Assembly: GCA_037190845.1 (NCBI GenBank)
Contig: JBBCJI010000021.1
Coordinates: 62,001 to 126,000, forward strand
Length of the DNA stretch: 64,000 nt
Origin: JBEBVQ01 sp037190845
GTDB taxonomy: Bacteria > Bacteroidota > Bacteroidia > Chitinophagales > Chitinophagaceae
Reading direction: 5' to 3'
Shown: positions 1-8,266 of the stretch, piece by piece
Layout of the letters: every line of letters begins with the position of its first letter
How positions within the stretch are numbered: position 1 is the first letter of the stretch
Made by a program: the position numbers and the translations under genes
Notes under the pieces: model-generated
What the model was told of the DNA's origin: nothing
Database searches by the model: none
Seen by the model: the letters and a program-made list of their open reading frames with translations, nothing else

Positions 1-1311
1 ATACACCAGATCAGCCATCCAGGCGATATGCAGGGCACTATGCAAACGCCCGATCACCACATAGCAATAAAGCACATAAACACATACGCTGGTTACTTCC
101 ATAGCAAGGTTCACCCAGGTTTTACCTGTACCCACCACCGCATTAAAAACGACTGTGGATACCGACATCAGCAGCGTGGACAAGACAATCACCCGCAGGC
201 TGGGTAATGCAAACTGCACCAGACCGGGATCATCCCGGTACAAAGACAGGAATGGTTCGGGGAAAAGCAATAACAATAGCCCGATTCCACCGGTCGCCAT
301 GAGACATATCTTCGCAATCCTGCCGACAAGGGGCAGCACCATTCCTTCCCTGCCCTGGCCAATCATATTACTGACCATCGTGCTGCTGGTGGCAGCAAAA
401 GCCCAGGTCACTACACTGGTAATACCCAAAATGCTCCGCAATATCTGGGATGCAGCCAGTTCGCGCGTACCGAGATGCTCCACATAAAAGAAAAATATCT
501 CCCAGCCACCCAGACTGAACAGGTATTGCACAATCAGCGGTGCCGAAACCCGCAGCGACCGGCGTGCCTGCTCCGGATCGAAGTGTAGCCATGAGCGCAA
601 CGGATATTGCAGGTATACCCTGCGAAAATAAAAGATACCATAAGCCACACAGCAACCCACCAGCTCACCTAATGCTGATGCAGCCGCCGCACCTTCAAGA
701 CCCAGCGCCGGGAAACCCCATTTACCAAAGATCAGCAGGTAATCAAAAACAATATTGACCAACGTCGCCGATACCGATTGGTATATCAACAAACGAGATC
801 GCCCCGTAGCGATGTAAAAGGCATTGCTGATCTGTGTGAGCATGATAAAAGGCAATCCCCAGACCCGCACGTACAGGAAACGGATACTATATACCACATT
901 ATCCTGATCCTGCAGACCGACCCCAAAAAGGAGCGGCGTAAGCCACAGGGAGAGCATCATCAGTCCCAGCGACAGGCACACAGCCAGCATAATACCATTC
1001 GTGAATATACGCGAGATACCTTTTGTATCACCTTCTCCTGCCCGCCGGGCGATCTGTATCTGCACACCATTGGCCAGACCAGCACCAATCATCACCAGCA
1101 GCAAGTAAAAGATACCAGCCACACCGCTCACTGCCAGTTCCCGCTCACCTATCCTGCCCAGAAAAATATTATTGGTCAGAAAGCTGAGCTGCGGTATCAG
1201 CAGCGATAACGAGATCGGCGCGGCAAGACGGATGATATCCCGGTTCGAAACGGAAGTTTTCACGATGGCAGGTTTAGGGGCTGTTTTCGTTGAATGTCCG
1301 GCAGATCCCAT
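1..1311 (-). CDS. MATE-family multidrug/Na+ antiporter (3' end cut by window edge)
   Basis: The minus-strand frame stays open from an ATG at 1311 to the left edge, giving 437 residues with no stop. MATE exporters are usually about 450 residues, so only the tail is missing. The translation is a long run of hydrophobic helices with MATE-like features: an N-terminal RLAAPISLSLL helix, then NNIFLGRIGERELAV in the first loop, and GANGVQ-like and QIARRAGEGD stretches (read as LANGVQIQIARRAGEG). Family role: export of cationic drugs or metabolites driven by Na+ or H+ at the inner membrane. A GTG at 1263 just before the first helix is an alternative start. It is divergent from the CoA-binding gene at 1451. 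The substrate cannot be inferred. Confidence 0.85.
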   Translation of the reverse strand, partial: MGSAGHSTKTAPKPAIVKTSVSNRDIIRLAAPISLSLLIPQLSFLTNNIFLGRIGERELAVSGVAGIFYLLLVMIGAGLANGVQIQIARRAGEGDTKGISRIFTNGIMLAVCLSLGLMMLSLWLTPLLFGVGLQDQDNVVYSIRFLYVRVWGLPFIMLTQISNAFYIATGRSRLLIYQSVSATLVNIVFDYLLIFGKWGFPALGLEGAAAASALGELVGCCVAYGIFYFRRVYLQYPLRSWLHFDPEQARRSLRVSAPLIVQYLFSLGGWEIFFFYVEHLGTRELAASQILRSILGITSVVTWAFAATSSTMVSNMIGQGREGMVLPLVGRIAKICLMATGGIGLLLLLFPEPFLSLYRDDPGLVQFALPSLRVIVLSTLLMSVSTVVFNAVVGTGKTWVNLAMEVTSVCVYVLYCYVVIGRLHSALHIAWMADLVY

Positions 1312-1450
1312 AAACCTGGCTGCAACGCTACGTTATTTTCCGCCAAAAGGAAAATTTTCCAGGGGGAAAATCCAGACGATTTTTCCATATCTGAAATCTG
1401 AGATGAATTATCTAACTTTAATGTAAAGAGACTAAGAGAGGGATTCAGAA

Positions 1451-1816
1451 ATGGAACAGAAAAAAACACTGGTGATCGGTGCTTCGGCAAATCCGGAACG
1501 ATACAGCAATATGGCTGTACAGAGGTTGCGCAGCAAAGGCCATCCTGTTGTAGCCATTGGGAAAAAAACAGGAAAAATATCCGATGTGGAAATACAGACC
1601 GGGCAGCCGGATTGGAATGACATTCATACTGTCACTCTGTACTTAAACGCTCTAAATCAGCAGCCTTATTACGATTACATTCTCCGCCTGAAACCGGAGC
1701 GCCTGATATTCAACCCCGGGGCAGAAAACCCCGGACTGGCAAAACAGGCAGCAGACAATGGTATTGAGCCGATCAACGCCTGTACATTAGTTATGCTGAA
1801 CATCGGCAATTATTAA
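1451..1816 (+). CDS. CoA-binding domain protein (YccU-like)
   Basis: 121 residues forming a single Rossmann-like CoA-binding domain. The N-terminal TLVIGASANPERYSNMA is the nucleotide-binding loop typical of the family, followed by a KGHPVVAIGKK strand-turn and a C-terminal PGAENPGLAKQAADNGI segment with an acidic residue and a final cysteine (NACTLVML). The length matches stand-alone YccU-type proteins. Members bind CoA in vitro but their cellular role is not established. It is monocistronic here: divergent from the MATE gene and followed by a repeat element. A TAACTTTA at 1413-1420 resembles a Bacteroidota -7 element but has no clear -33 partner. Confidence 0.82.
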   Translation: MEQKKTLVIGASANPERYSNMAVQRLRSKGHPVVAIGKKTGKISDVEIQTGQPDWNDIHTVTLYLNALNQQPYYDYILRLKPERLIFNPGAENPGLAKQAADNGIEPINACTLVMLNIGNY

Positions 1817-1835
1817 GCCGGATCTAATACTAAGA

Positions 1836-2026
1836 GCCTGTCTAAAAATGATTGGTAAAAAAAATATTACTGAGTAACACCCCTCCCTGTCTCCCCTCGA
1901 AAGGGAGACGATCAGTTCGTTCTTCCATGGAACTATGAGTATGGAACGGCGCAAATTCTCCCTTTGAAGGTGGCAAGGGGGATGTTTGCACCATTACAGA
2001 TGATGACCTTAATAATTTTAGACAGC
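1836..2026. repeat. MITE-like element with terminal inverted repeats
   Basis: A stretch of about 190 bp in the gap between the CoA-binding gene and the kinase. It begins with GCCTGTCTAAAA (1836-1847) and ends with TTTTAGACAGC (2016-2026), which is the inverse complement over 10-11 bases. Inside lie two further opposed segments: a CACCCCTCCC...AAGGGAG part near 1878-1910 and a CTCCCTTTGAAGG...AAGGGGGAT part near 1960-1982, so the interior is also partly self-complementary. No coding potential and no clear target-site duplication. GAGCCTGTCTAAAA-type ends occur in several IS families, so this may be a non-autonomous relic of one. Confidence 0.6.
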
Positions 2027-2128
2027 TTTTAAATATTTCCAGACAAAGGCAAATTAATTTTCATGTTTTTTGCATTCACATTTATAACACGAACTTTAAT
2101 GCGTATATTTCAATAATAACGTAATTAA

Positions 2129-3376
2129 GTGTCTTTATTAAAAAAAGCCGAACTATCAATCGCCGGAAGCAGTGATACATTCCTGCTTGAGCACAGGGTA
2201 TTTAACCTAAGCTGTTTTATCATCATCATATTCTGCCTGCAGGGGATGATCATAAATTATGCAATAGGGCTGAATATTGTTACTGTATGGTTGTCATTTT
2301 TAGGTCTGATGGTTTCGATTACAATATTCTATTTATCACGGTATAAATACTGGTTTACACCAGTCACAATACTTACTTATACATTTGCAACAATGGTGGT
2401 GCTGGGGGCCATGCATTTTTATAACGGAGGTTCATACGGCCCTATTATATACCTGTTTATCATGCTCCTGAATATCTTTTTGCTGATATCGCAACGTACG
2501 TACCAGCTTATCATATACGGGTTGCTTAGCGGAACGGTGTTATTGTTACTGCTTATGGAACACTATTATCCCCGGTTAGTAGTGCCTTACGATAGTGTGT
2601 CGGAACGGCTGATCGACCACACCACAGCCATTTTATATTCTATGTTTTTTACCATGCTGGTGATCCGCACATTCAAAAACAGCTATGATAAAGACAGAAT
2701 ATTGATTATTAGCCAAAAAGATGAACTGCAAGAGGCTTATGCGGCCAGCATGAAGAAAAACCAATACATAGAATCGCTGATAAAGGAAATTCACCACCGG
2801 GTAAACAATAATCTGCAGGTTATCTCCAGCATGCTGCTGTTGCAATCAAATCGGGTAAATGATGAGAAGATAAGAGATGTGCTGGAAGAAAGCAGGGGCA
2901 GAATAGCTGCTATCGCCCTGGTGCACCAGAAGCTTTATATGCACAACGAACTGGCAAAAGTAAATATTTCCGAATACCTGCATTCCTTATGTGAAACCAT
3001 TGCAACCACTTCAGCATATGAAGCCAGGCATGTGCGTACAGAGGTGACGTTGGCCGATCCGCTACTGAATATTGATTTAGCCATCCTTATGGGGCTTATG
3101 GTTAATGAGCTGGTATCCAACAGCTTTAAACATGCATTCATAGATTGTCCGTCGCCGATGATTAATATATCGCTGTCATCAGATTCAAACGGTATAATGA
3201 CGCTCAGGGTAAGCGACAATGGCAGGGGCATGCCAGATAGTGATGCCAAACAAAATCCCGCTTCTTTTGGTTTACGGCTGCTGGATATATTGGTAAAACA
3301 ACTAAATGGCAGGCTGGATATAATACAGGATAACGGCACACACATTTTAATACAATTGCAGCGTAAAAATGAATAA
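2129..3376 (+). CDS. Membrane sensor histidine kinase, HisKA_2 type
   Basis: 415 residues. Residues 25-180 hold about six hydrophobic helices forming a membrane sensor with no large extracellular domain. A short linker leads to the HisKA_2 dimerisation box EIHHRVNNNLQVISSML (His222/His223). The HATPase domain follows, with NELVSNSFKHAF (N box), SDNGRGM (G1) and a G2-like SFGLRLLDILV. The start is GTG at 2129; no earlier plausible start follows the repeat. The stop overlaps the start of the response regulator by 8 nt, so the two are almost certainly cotranslated and form a two-component pair. The stimulus is unknown. Confidence 0.9.
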   Translation: MSLLKKAELSIAGSSDTFLLEHRVFNLSCFIIIIFCLQGMIINYAIGLNIVTVWLSFLGLMVSITIFYLSRYKYWFTPVTILTYTFATMVVLGAMHFYNGGSYGPIIYLFIMLLNIFLLISQRTYQLIIYGLLSGTVLLLLLMEHYYPRLVVPYDSVSERLIDHTTAILYSMFFTMLVIRTFKNSYDKDRILIISQKDELQEAYAASMKKNQYIESLIKEIHHRVNNNLQVISSMLLLQSNRVNDEKIRDVLEESRGRIAAIALVHQKLYMHNELAKVNISEYLHSLCETIATTSAYEARHVRTEVTLADPLLNIDLAILMGLMVNELVSNSFKHAFIDCPSPMINISLSSDSNGIMTLRVSDNGRGMPDSDAKQNPASFGLRLLDILVKQLNGRLDIIQDNGTHILIQLQRKNE

Positions 3377-3953
3377 CGCAATACTGATCGTAGAAGACGA
3401 GCTGATAACGGCCAACGGCATAGCAGACCTGCTCACAGACGAAGGGTTTCCCATCGCCGGCATGGCTGTAGATGCACAGGCTGCACTGAGTTTTTTCGAC
3501 ACCGGCAAAGAGTATCCGGGGATAGCAATATGTGACATAAACATTCAGGGAGATGTTGATGGAATAACACTGGCTAAACAGTTGAAAGAACATAACTGTG
3601 AGGTCGTCTTTCTTACTGCATATTCCGACAATACGACATTATATAAAGCGTTTGGCACAGATCCGGTGATGTATATCGTAAAACCTTTTACTGACAAACA
3701 ACTGCTTACTGCTGTGCATATGGCATTTCACCGTCTTATGAAAAAACAGGATAAAGGCGAAACAAAGACGGAGCTTTTGTTAACCAAACGGGAAAAGGAA
3801 ATTGCAGCATTGGTAATGCGGGGCTTTACTTCCAAGCAAATAGCTGCACAGCTATTCATCAGCTTGGAAACAGTAAAAACACACAGAAAAAGTATGCTTC
3901 AGAAAAACAATATTCATAACTTTTCGCAGCTAATACATCTACTATACCAATAG
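3369..3953 (+). CDS. Response regulator, receiver plus LuxR-type HTH
   Basis: 194 residues. An N-terminal receiver domain shows ILIVEDE (acidic pocket), the phospho-acceptor Asp56 in ICDINIQ, the conserved Thr in FLTAYSD and the Lys in YIVKPF. It is joined to a C-terminal LuxR/GerE DNA-binding domain (LTKREKEIAALV...ETVKTHRKSMLQK, about residues 130-190). It starts inside the end of the kinase gene with an 8-nt overlap and is the likely partner of that HisKA_2 kinase. It converges on anmK; the 107 bp between them contain no evident gene. Confidence 0.9.
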   Translation: MNNAILIVEDELITANGIADLLTDEGFPIAGMAVDAQAALSFFDTGKEYPGIAICDINIQGDVDGITLAKQLKEHNCEVVFLTAYSDNTTLYKAFGTDPVMYIVKPFTDKQLLTAVHMAFHRLMKKQDKGETKTELLLTKREKEIAALVMRGFTSKQIAAQLFISLETVKTHRKSMLQKNNIHNFSQLIHLLYQ

Positions 3954-4060
3954 TTACATATTCATAACCAAATGAAAAAATATCCCTTCGGAGGTATATA
4001 CGGTTTTATATATCCGCTCTAAGTTTGTGCCTTACCCCAAAAGGAACCCGTCCACCGGCG

Positions 4061-5146
4061 TTACTGCCCGATCCACAAGGCACCACCCACACTATCACGC
4101 AGCGCACCTGTAACGCTGCTATATACATTCACCTCCTCGCGCCAACGCAGGGCGCCAAAGAGCGCCATTACAACAGCCTCCTTATATTGTATCGTTTCTG
4201 CATCGGGAATAACAACAGTTATACCTTCCTCAGATAAAGCTTCCTGAAGACACCCTGTCAAAAACAGGTTCAGCGCACCGCCACCTGTTACCAGCATCTG
4301 TACGCCGTCTTTTGTGACCGGGTATTTTTTTACGGCAGCCTTTACCTGTGCGGCAATATGCCGCACTACCGTATGCATCCTGTCCGGCAAAGCATATGCC
4401 GTACCTCCGCAGGTCTGCATGATCATATCTACGGCAGCTTCGTTGCTCAGCGATTTAGGAGCAGGAACGGCGTAATAAGAATGCCGGTTTAATGATGCCA
4501 GCACATCCGGTAATACCTTTCCGGAAGCAGCCATTATCCCGTCTTTATCATATGCGTTTCCGGCTTCCTGTGCCAGCAGATTGAGTGCCTGATTTGCCGG
4601 ACAAACGTCAAAAGCCAGCGTTTCATCCCCATTTCTTACCGTCAGATTGGCGATCCCACCGATATTCAGCAGGTAATCATAATCCGCGAACAATAGCTTA
4701 TCGCCTACCGGTACGATCGGGGCGCCCTGCCCTCCCAGTGCCACATCTACAGCACGCAGATCAGAAATAACAGGTAATCCGGTTTCTACTGCAATGGCAG
4801 CGCCTTCACCAATCTGGAATGTTGTCTGTGCTGCGGGATTATGATATACCGTATGACCATGCGAAGCAATAAAATGCACTTTATGCAGCAGTCCGTGTGC
4901 TTCAATAAAGGCATTTACCTGCTGACCGATATAATGCCCGTATGTGGTATGTAATTGAAGAAAATCGGCGACCGGTTTGCCGGAAGCAGCACGAAGATCG
5001 TTAGCCCAGGCAGATGTATAAGGCTTGCAGGCAGCATGATGTATCTGGTACGACCATTGCCCTCTTACTTCTTCAAGTTGTACATAAGCGATATCGAGAC
5101 CGTCGAGTGAGCTGCCCGACATAAGGCCGATGACGTGGTAGACCAT
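4061..5146 (-). CDS. anmK: Anhydro-N-acetylmuramic acid kinase
   Basis: 361 residues from the ATG at 5146. The N-terminal IGLMSGSSLDGLDIAYV is the AnmK signature (ATP-binding loop of the ASKHA fold). GEGAAIA, DVALGGQGAP, LNIGGIANL and the C-terminal VTGGGALNLFL are also characteristic. Family role: phosphorylates and hydrolyses 1,6-anhydro-MurNAc to MurNAc-6-phosphate in cell-wall recycling, in the cytoplasm. The open frame extends 15 codons upstream, but those codons are made of AT-rich repeat, so the internal ATG immediately before the conserved core is preferred. It lies downstream of sucD on the same strand, separated by the repeat spacer. Confidence 0.93.
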   Translation of the reverse strand: MVYHVIGLMSGSSLDGLDIAYVQLEEVRGQWSYQIHHAACKPYTSAWANDLRAASGKPVADFLQLHTTYGHYIGQQVNAFIEAHGLLHKVHFIASHGHTVYHNPAAQTTFQIGEGAAIAVETGLPVISDLRAVDVALGGQGAPIVPVGDKLLFADYDYLLNIGGIANLTVRNGDETLAFDVCPANQALNLLAQEAGNAYDKDGIMAASGKVLPDVLASLNRHSYYAVPAPKSLSNEAAVDMIMQTCGGTAYALPDRMHTVVRHIAAQVKAAVKKYPVTKDGVQMLVTGGGALNLFLTGCLQEALSEEGITVVIPDAETIQYKEAVVMALFGALRWREEVNVYSSVTGALRDSVGGALWIGQ

Positions 5147-5151
5147 TTGGT

Positions 5152-5259
5152 GAATTTGAAAATTTGAAAATTTGAAAATGAACAACCCCATTTAAAATTG
5201 CAGATAGCGAATTCATGCCCTGCATTTTCAAATTAGCCCATTTTCAAATTTTCAAATTA
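5152..5259. repeat. AT-rich inverted-repeat spacer between sucD and anmK
   Basis: The left arm (5152-5180) is a triple iteration of AATTTGAAA. The right arm (5222-5259) is its inverse, built from CATTTTCAAATT units, with about 40 bp between. The arms could form a long hairpin in RNA from either strand. It runs in frame into anmK, creating a spurious N-terminal extension of that gene. Similar arms of different sequence lie at 7890-8262, 38475-38532 and 60443-60535. Confidence 0.75.
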
Positions 5260-5276
5260 ATAAGTGGGGCGTTATA

Positions 5277-6158
5277 CTACGCAGTGACCTCTTTCAAAAC
5301 TCCGGCCATTGTCCTGCCGATGTTTGCAGGGCTCTCTACAACATGAATACCACATTCGGCCATGATCTTCATCTTAGCCTCGGCGGTATCATCTGCACCT
5401 CCGATGATTGCACCGGCATGGCCCATCCTGCGACCCGGAGGCGCTGTCTGACCAGCAATAAATCCGACAACAGGCTTACGCATATTGTCTTTCAGCCATT
5501 GAGCAGCTTCCGCTTCCATGTTTCCGCCGATCTCACCGATCATAATGATACCATCGGTTTCAGGATCGTTCATTAATAATTCTACAGCTTCTCTGGTGGT
5601 AGTACCGATAATAGGATCTCCACCTATGCCAATTGCAGTAGAAATACCCAAACCGGCTTTAACAGCCTGATCTGCCGCTTCGTACGTCAGGGTTCCTGAT
5701 TTGGAAACAATACCAATCCGGCCCGCTTTAAATACGAAGCCGGGCATGATACCCACCTTTGCCTCATCTGCAGTAATCACACCTGGACAGTTGGGACCGA
5801 TCAACCGGGAGTTCTTACCCGTGAGATATGCTTTAGCCTTTACCATATCCTGTACAGGAATACCTTCCGTAATGCAGATAATTACTTTGATATCCGCATC
5901 TGCCGCTTCCATAATAGCATCAGCCGCAAACGCAGGCGGAACAAAGATAATAGATACATCAGCACCCGTCTGCGCTACGGCATCGGCAACCGTATTAAAT
6001 ACCGGACGATCCAGATGTTGCGTACCACCTTTACCCGGGGTAACGCCGCCAACTACGTTTGTACCGTATTCGATCATCTGGGTTGCGTGAAAAGTGCCTT
6101 CTGTACCGGTAAATCCCTGTACAATGATTTTGGAATTTTTATTGACTAAAACCGCCAT
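5277..6158 (-). CDS. sucD: Succinate-CoA ligase, alpha subunit
   Basis: 293 residues, the usual length for SucD. The N-terminal IIVQGFTGTEGTFHA is the CoA-binding Rossmann loop (families commonly show GFTGkqGTFH). GPNCPGVI is conserved, and the phospho-histidine lies in RRMGHAGAIIGG near the C-terminus. Role: with SucC, interconverts succinyl-CoA and succinate with ATP or GTP formation in the TCA cycle. The beta-subunit gene is not in this window, so the two are not adjacent here. A strong -7 promoter element lies upstream at 6225-6232. Confidence 0.97.
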   Translation of the reverse strand: MAVLVNKNSKIIVQGFTGTEGTFHATQMIEYGTNVVGGVTPGKGGTQHLDRPVFNTVADAVAQTGADVSIIFVPPAFAADAIMEAADADIKVIICITEGIPVQDMVKAKAYLTGKNSRLIGPNCPGVITADEAKVGIMPGFVFKAGRIGIVSKSGTLTYEAADQAVKAGLGISTAIGIGGDPIIGTTTREAVELLMNDPETDGIIMIGEIGGNMEAEAAQWLKDNMRKPVVGFIAGQTAPPGRRMGHAGAIIGGADDTAEAKMKIMAECGIHVVESPANIGRTMAGVLKEVTA

Positions 6159-6224
6159 GAGCTAAGGTTATATTGATTGAATGATTTTATAGAAACAGGA
6201 TTTCCTGCAATTCATTGACGGGCG

Positions 6225-6232
6225 CAAAGTTA
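6225..6232 (-). promoter_or_regulatory. Predicted sucD promoter (-7 element TAACTTTG)
   Basis: Read on the minus strand the sequence is TAACTTTG followed by CGCCCG, a perfect match to the Bacteroidota -7 element TAnnTTTG, 67 nt upstream of the sucD start. TTTG motifs occur upstream at spacings of 13 and 24 nt, neither ideal, so the -33 half is uncertain. Confidence 0.6.
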
Positions 6233-6472
6233 ATCGAAATAACAGCAAACACCAATCAAATATGGCAGCGGAAGACAGCAAGACGTCAACACCTCGCAAT
6301 TGACTGACAATAAAAGAAATGGTCTTTAAAATAAAATATATACATAATTCCGCCAACCTTTTCCCTGAATCCGAAGTCTTATTATAGCAGAACAGCCTCT
6401 ATAAATCCTATGTTCTAACCTCAATCCTATCTTTCTAGTAACACAAACCAATATCCCTATCCCTGTAAGCCC

Positions 6473-6497
6473 TTTTCTGCTTGCTAGAGGCAGAAAA
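6473..6497 (+). other. Small hairpin upstream of an orphan terminator
   Basis: TTTTCTGC (6473-6480) pairs perfectly with GCAGAAAA (6490-6497) around a 9-nt loop. It lies 9 nt before a strong terminator hairpin, in the 456-bp sucD/transporter gap that holds no convincing gene on either strand. Together the two hairpins look like a structured leader or the 3' end of a small RNA. Confidence 0.45.
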
Positions 6498-6506
6498 ATA
6501 TCTGAC

Positions 6507-6541
6507 GGCAGTTATCCCCAACAGGATAACTGTCTTTTTTT
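6507..6541 (+). terminator. Strong intrinsic terminator with no gene upstream on its strand
   Basis: An 11-bp stem (GGCAGTTATCC at 6507-6517 with GGATAACTGTC at 6524-6534, one G-T pair) with a 6-nt loop, followed directly by seven T residues (6535-6541). The orientation is plus-strand, yet no plus-strand gene ends in the preceding 2.5 kb; sucD and anmK run the other way. The next plus-strand gene, the sugar transporter, starts 74 nt later. It may be an attenuator of that gene or the end of an unannotated small RNA. Confidence 0.75.
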
Positions 6542-6544
6542 CAA

Positions 6545-6570
6545 TAGAGACGTGATGCATCGCATCTCTA
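6545..6570. repeat. GTAGAGACGC-family palindrome, copy 1
   Basis: TAGAGACGTGATGCAT followed by its near-perfect inverse complement. It is a degenerate member of the family with consensus GTAGAGACGCRATGCAT at the half-site, also found at 8973, 11962 and 39201. It lies between the orphan terminator and the start of the sugar transporter. Confidence 0.85.
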
Positions 6571-6614
6571 CTGAAAAAACCTTGTATTTTGGGGCGTTGA
6601 TATAATCTGGCAAT

Positions 6615-7910
6615 ATGCAATCCACTCCTTCCAAAGACAACCATCTCACATCCCTGCTGCTGATAGGCTTACTGTTCTCCATTTTCGGTTTTGTAACCTG
6701 GCTGAACGGGACACTGATCAAATTCCTGAAAACAGCGTGTGACCTCAATCACCAGCAAGCTTCGCTGGTAACGTTTGCCTTCTTCATTTCCTACTTCGTA
6801 ATGGCCATTCCATCGTCAGGTATCCTGCGGCGTACCGGGTTCAAACGCGGCATGTCTCTTGGGCTCCTGATTATGGCAACCGGTTGTCTGCTTTTTCTCC
6901 CGGCTGCATGGCAACGAAACTATCCTTTATTCCTTGCAGGTCTGTTTACCCAGGGTTTAGGTCTGGCAATCCTGCAAACGGCATCCAACCCATATATAAC
7001 CATCATCGGACCGATTGAGAGCGCCGCAAAACGTATCAGCCTGATGGGGATCTGCAATAAGCTGGCCGGGGCATTAGGGGCGCTGTTACTGGCACATCTG
7101 CTCCTTACACCACTGGATGAGCTGCAGGAGCACATCACAGATGCAATTGATCCTGAGCTGAAAAATGCATTGCTCCATACCCTCACACAAAAAATCATAT
7201 TCCCTTACTCCGTTATGACCGGATTTCTTGTGCTCGTGGCTATCGGCATACGCCTTTCTCCGCTACCAGATCTGAAAGACGATCATACCACTACCAAAAC
7301 ACAAGACACTCCGACACGTCCGCTATCTTCATACACATACCTGTTCCTGGGTGCACTGGCTATTTTTGCCTACGTAGGTGTAGAAGTTATTGCAGGCGAT
7401 TACATTATCCAATATGGCACATACTTAGGAAATGAAACAGGCAATGAAAACCTGAAACAGTTTGCCAACTACCTTACTTCAGTCACACTATTTTTTATGC
7501 TTGCGGGATACGGTATTGGCGTACTGCTGATACCCAAATACCTTAGTCAGGAACAGGCGCTGCGGATAAACGTTATATGCAGCCTGATACTTACAGTGAT
7601 CATCCTGTCTACTACCGGAAAGACATCCGTATTCAGTCTGGCCTTCCTGGGGTTCTTCCATGCCATCATGTGGCCGGCGATCTGGCCGATGTCTATAAAA
7701 GACCTGGGGCCGCATACCAAAACCGGATCTGCCCTGCTGGTGATGGGTATTGCCGGGGGCGCTGTTATTCCCTGGATAATGGGTATGCTTACTGATGCCT
7801 ACCATGGTGATATGAAAACCGCACTATGGATCATGATACCATGCTACGTTTATATACTATTCTTTGCCGTAAAGGGGCACCGCATAGGAGAATTGAAAGT
7901 TGAGAATTGA
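6615..7910 (+). CDS. Sugar MFS transporter, FucP/GluP family
   Basis: 431 residues with about 12 hydrophobic helices. Family features: FGFVTWLNGTLIKFLK in helix 1, RRTGFKRGM in the loop between helices 2 and 3 (the MFS A-like motif), LGLAILQTASNPYITIIGP (a hallmark of the fucose/glucose/galactose permease family) and GYGIGVLLIPKYLSQ. Role: H+-coupled uptake of a monosaccharide across the inner membrane; the exact sugar is unknown. The last seven codons (ELKVEN and stop) are encoded by the left arm of a dispersed repeat, so the C-terminus was probably remodelled by repeat insertion. An orphan terminator and a palindrome precede the gene. Confidence 0.9.
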   Translation: MQSTPSKDNHLTSLLLIGLLFSIFGFVTWLNGTLIKFLKTACDLNHQQASLVTFAFFISYFVMAIPSSGILRRTGFKRGMSLGLLIMATGCLLFLPAAWQRNYPLFLAGLFTQGLGLAILQTASNPYITIIGPIESAAKRISLMGICNKLAGALGALLLAHLLLTPLDELQEHITDAIDPELKNALLHTLTQKIIFPYSVMTGFLVLVAIGIRLSPLPDLKDDHTTTKTQDTPTRPLSSYTYLFLGALAIFAYVGVEVIAGDYIIQYGTYLGNETGNENLKQFANYLTSVTLFFMLAGYGIGVLLIPKYLSQEQALRINVICSLILTVIILSTTGKTSVFSLAFLGFFHAIMWPAIWPMSIKDLGPHTKTGSALLVMGIAGGAVIPWIMGMLTDAYHGDMKTALWIMIPCYVYILFFAVKGHRIGELKVEN

Positions 7911-7917
7911 AAATTGG
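7890..7917. repeat. Left arm of AT-rich inverted repeat
   Basis: GAATTGAAAGTTGAGAATTG plus AAAATTGG, matching in inverse complement the segment at 8225-8262. It overlaps the end and stop codon of the transporter gene. The two arms flank the decayed four-helix-bundle gene. Confidence 0.75.
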
Positions 7918-7934
7918 CATTAACCTATTTGTTA

Positions 7935-8212
7935 ATGCTACAGCAATTCTCAAAACAATTACTCAGGAGTGGAACAGCCATCGGTGCACTTATCAGAGAA
8001 GCAGAACATGCTCAAAGTAAAAAGACTTCTTAAATAAAATGAACATAGCACTTAAGGAAGCGAATGAAACATGATACTGGCTGCGGCTATTACGTGATAG
8101 TAATTTTATTGACCCATACATTGCCAACAGCCTGTTTACTCCGTCAGAAGAGTTAGTCCGGCTACTTGCCTCTATTGTCAAAACCACAAAAAGCAGATTA
8201 TTCGAAAATTAA
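7935..8212 (+). pseudogene. Decayed four-helix-bundle (S23 / 23S rRNA intervening-sequence) protein
   Basis: Conceptual translation gives SKQLLRSGTAIGALIREAEH then AQSKK in one frame. After a frameshift near 8022-8027 the next frame continues DFLNKMNIALKEANET, then a stop (TGA 8072-8074), then YWLRLLRDSNFIDP and a natural stop at 8210-8212. This follows the order of the four-helix-bundle family (TIGR02436 type), which is about 115-120 residues. The first 25-30 residues are absent. So there are at least two disabling lesions and a truncated start. Family members occur as stand-alone genes or within 23S rRNA inserts; function is unknown. It lies between inverted repeat arms. Confidence 0.8.
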
Positions 8213-8224
8213 AATCTGTCGCCC

Positions 8225-8262
8225 AATTTCATTCTCAACTTTCAACTCTCAATTTTCAATTA
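8225..8262. repeat. Right arm of AT-rich inverted repeat
   Basis: AATTTCATTCTCAACTTTCA followed by ACTCTCAATTTTCAATTA. Its inverse complement matches the arm at 7890-7917 with small gaps. It abuts the stop codon of the TPR gene (8267), so it may serve as a terminator region for both strands. Confidence 0.75.
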
Positions 8263-8266
8263 AACC

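Noticed and set aside
778..1209. 143-codon plus-strand open frame at the left edge
   Set aside because: Antisense to the MATE exporter; low-complexity Gln/His-rich translation with no recognisable features.
6380..6541. Possible 6S RNA in the sucD/transporter gap
   Set aside because: GCCTCTA and TAGAGGC can pair at the ends and a terminator follows, but I could not draw the long bulged helix of 6S RNA and no promoter was found; only the hairpins are reported.
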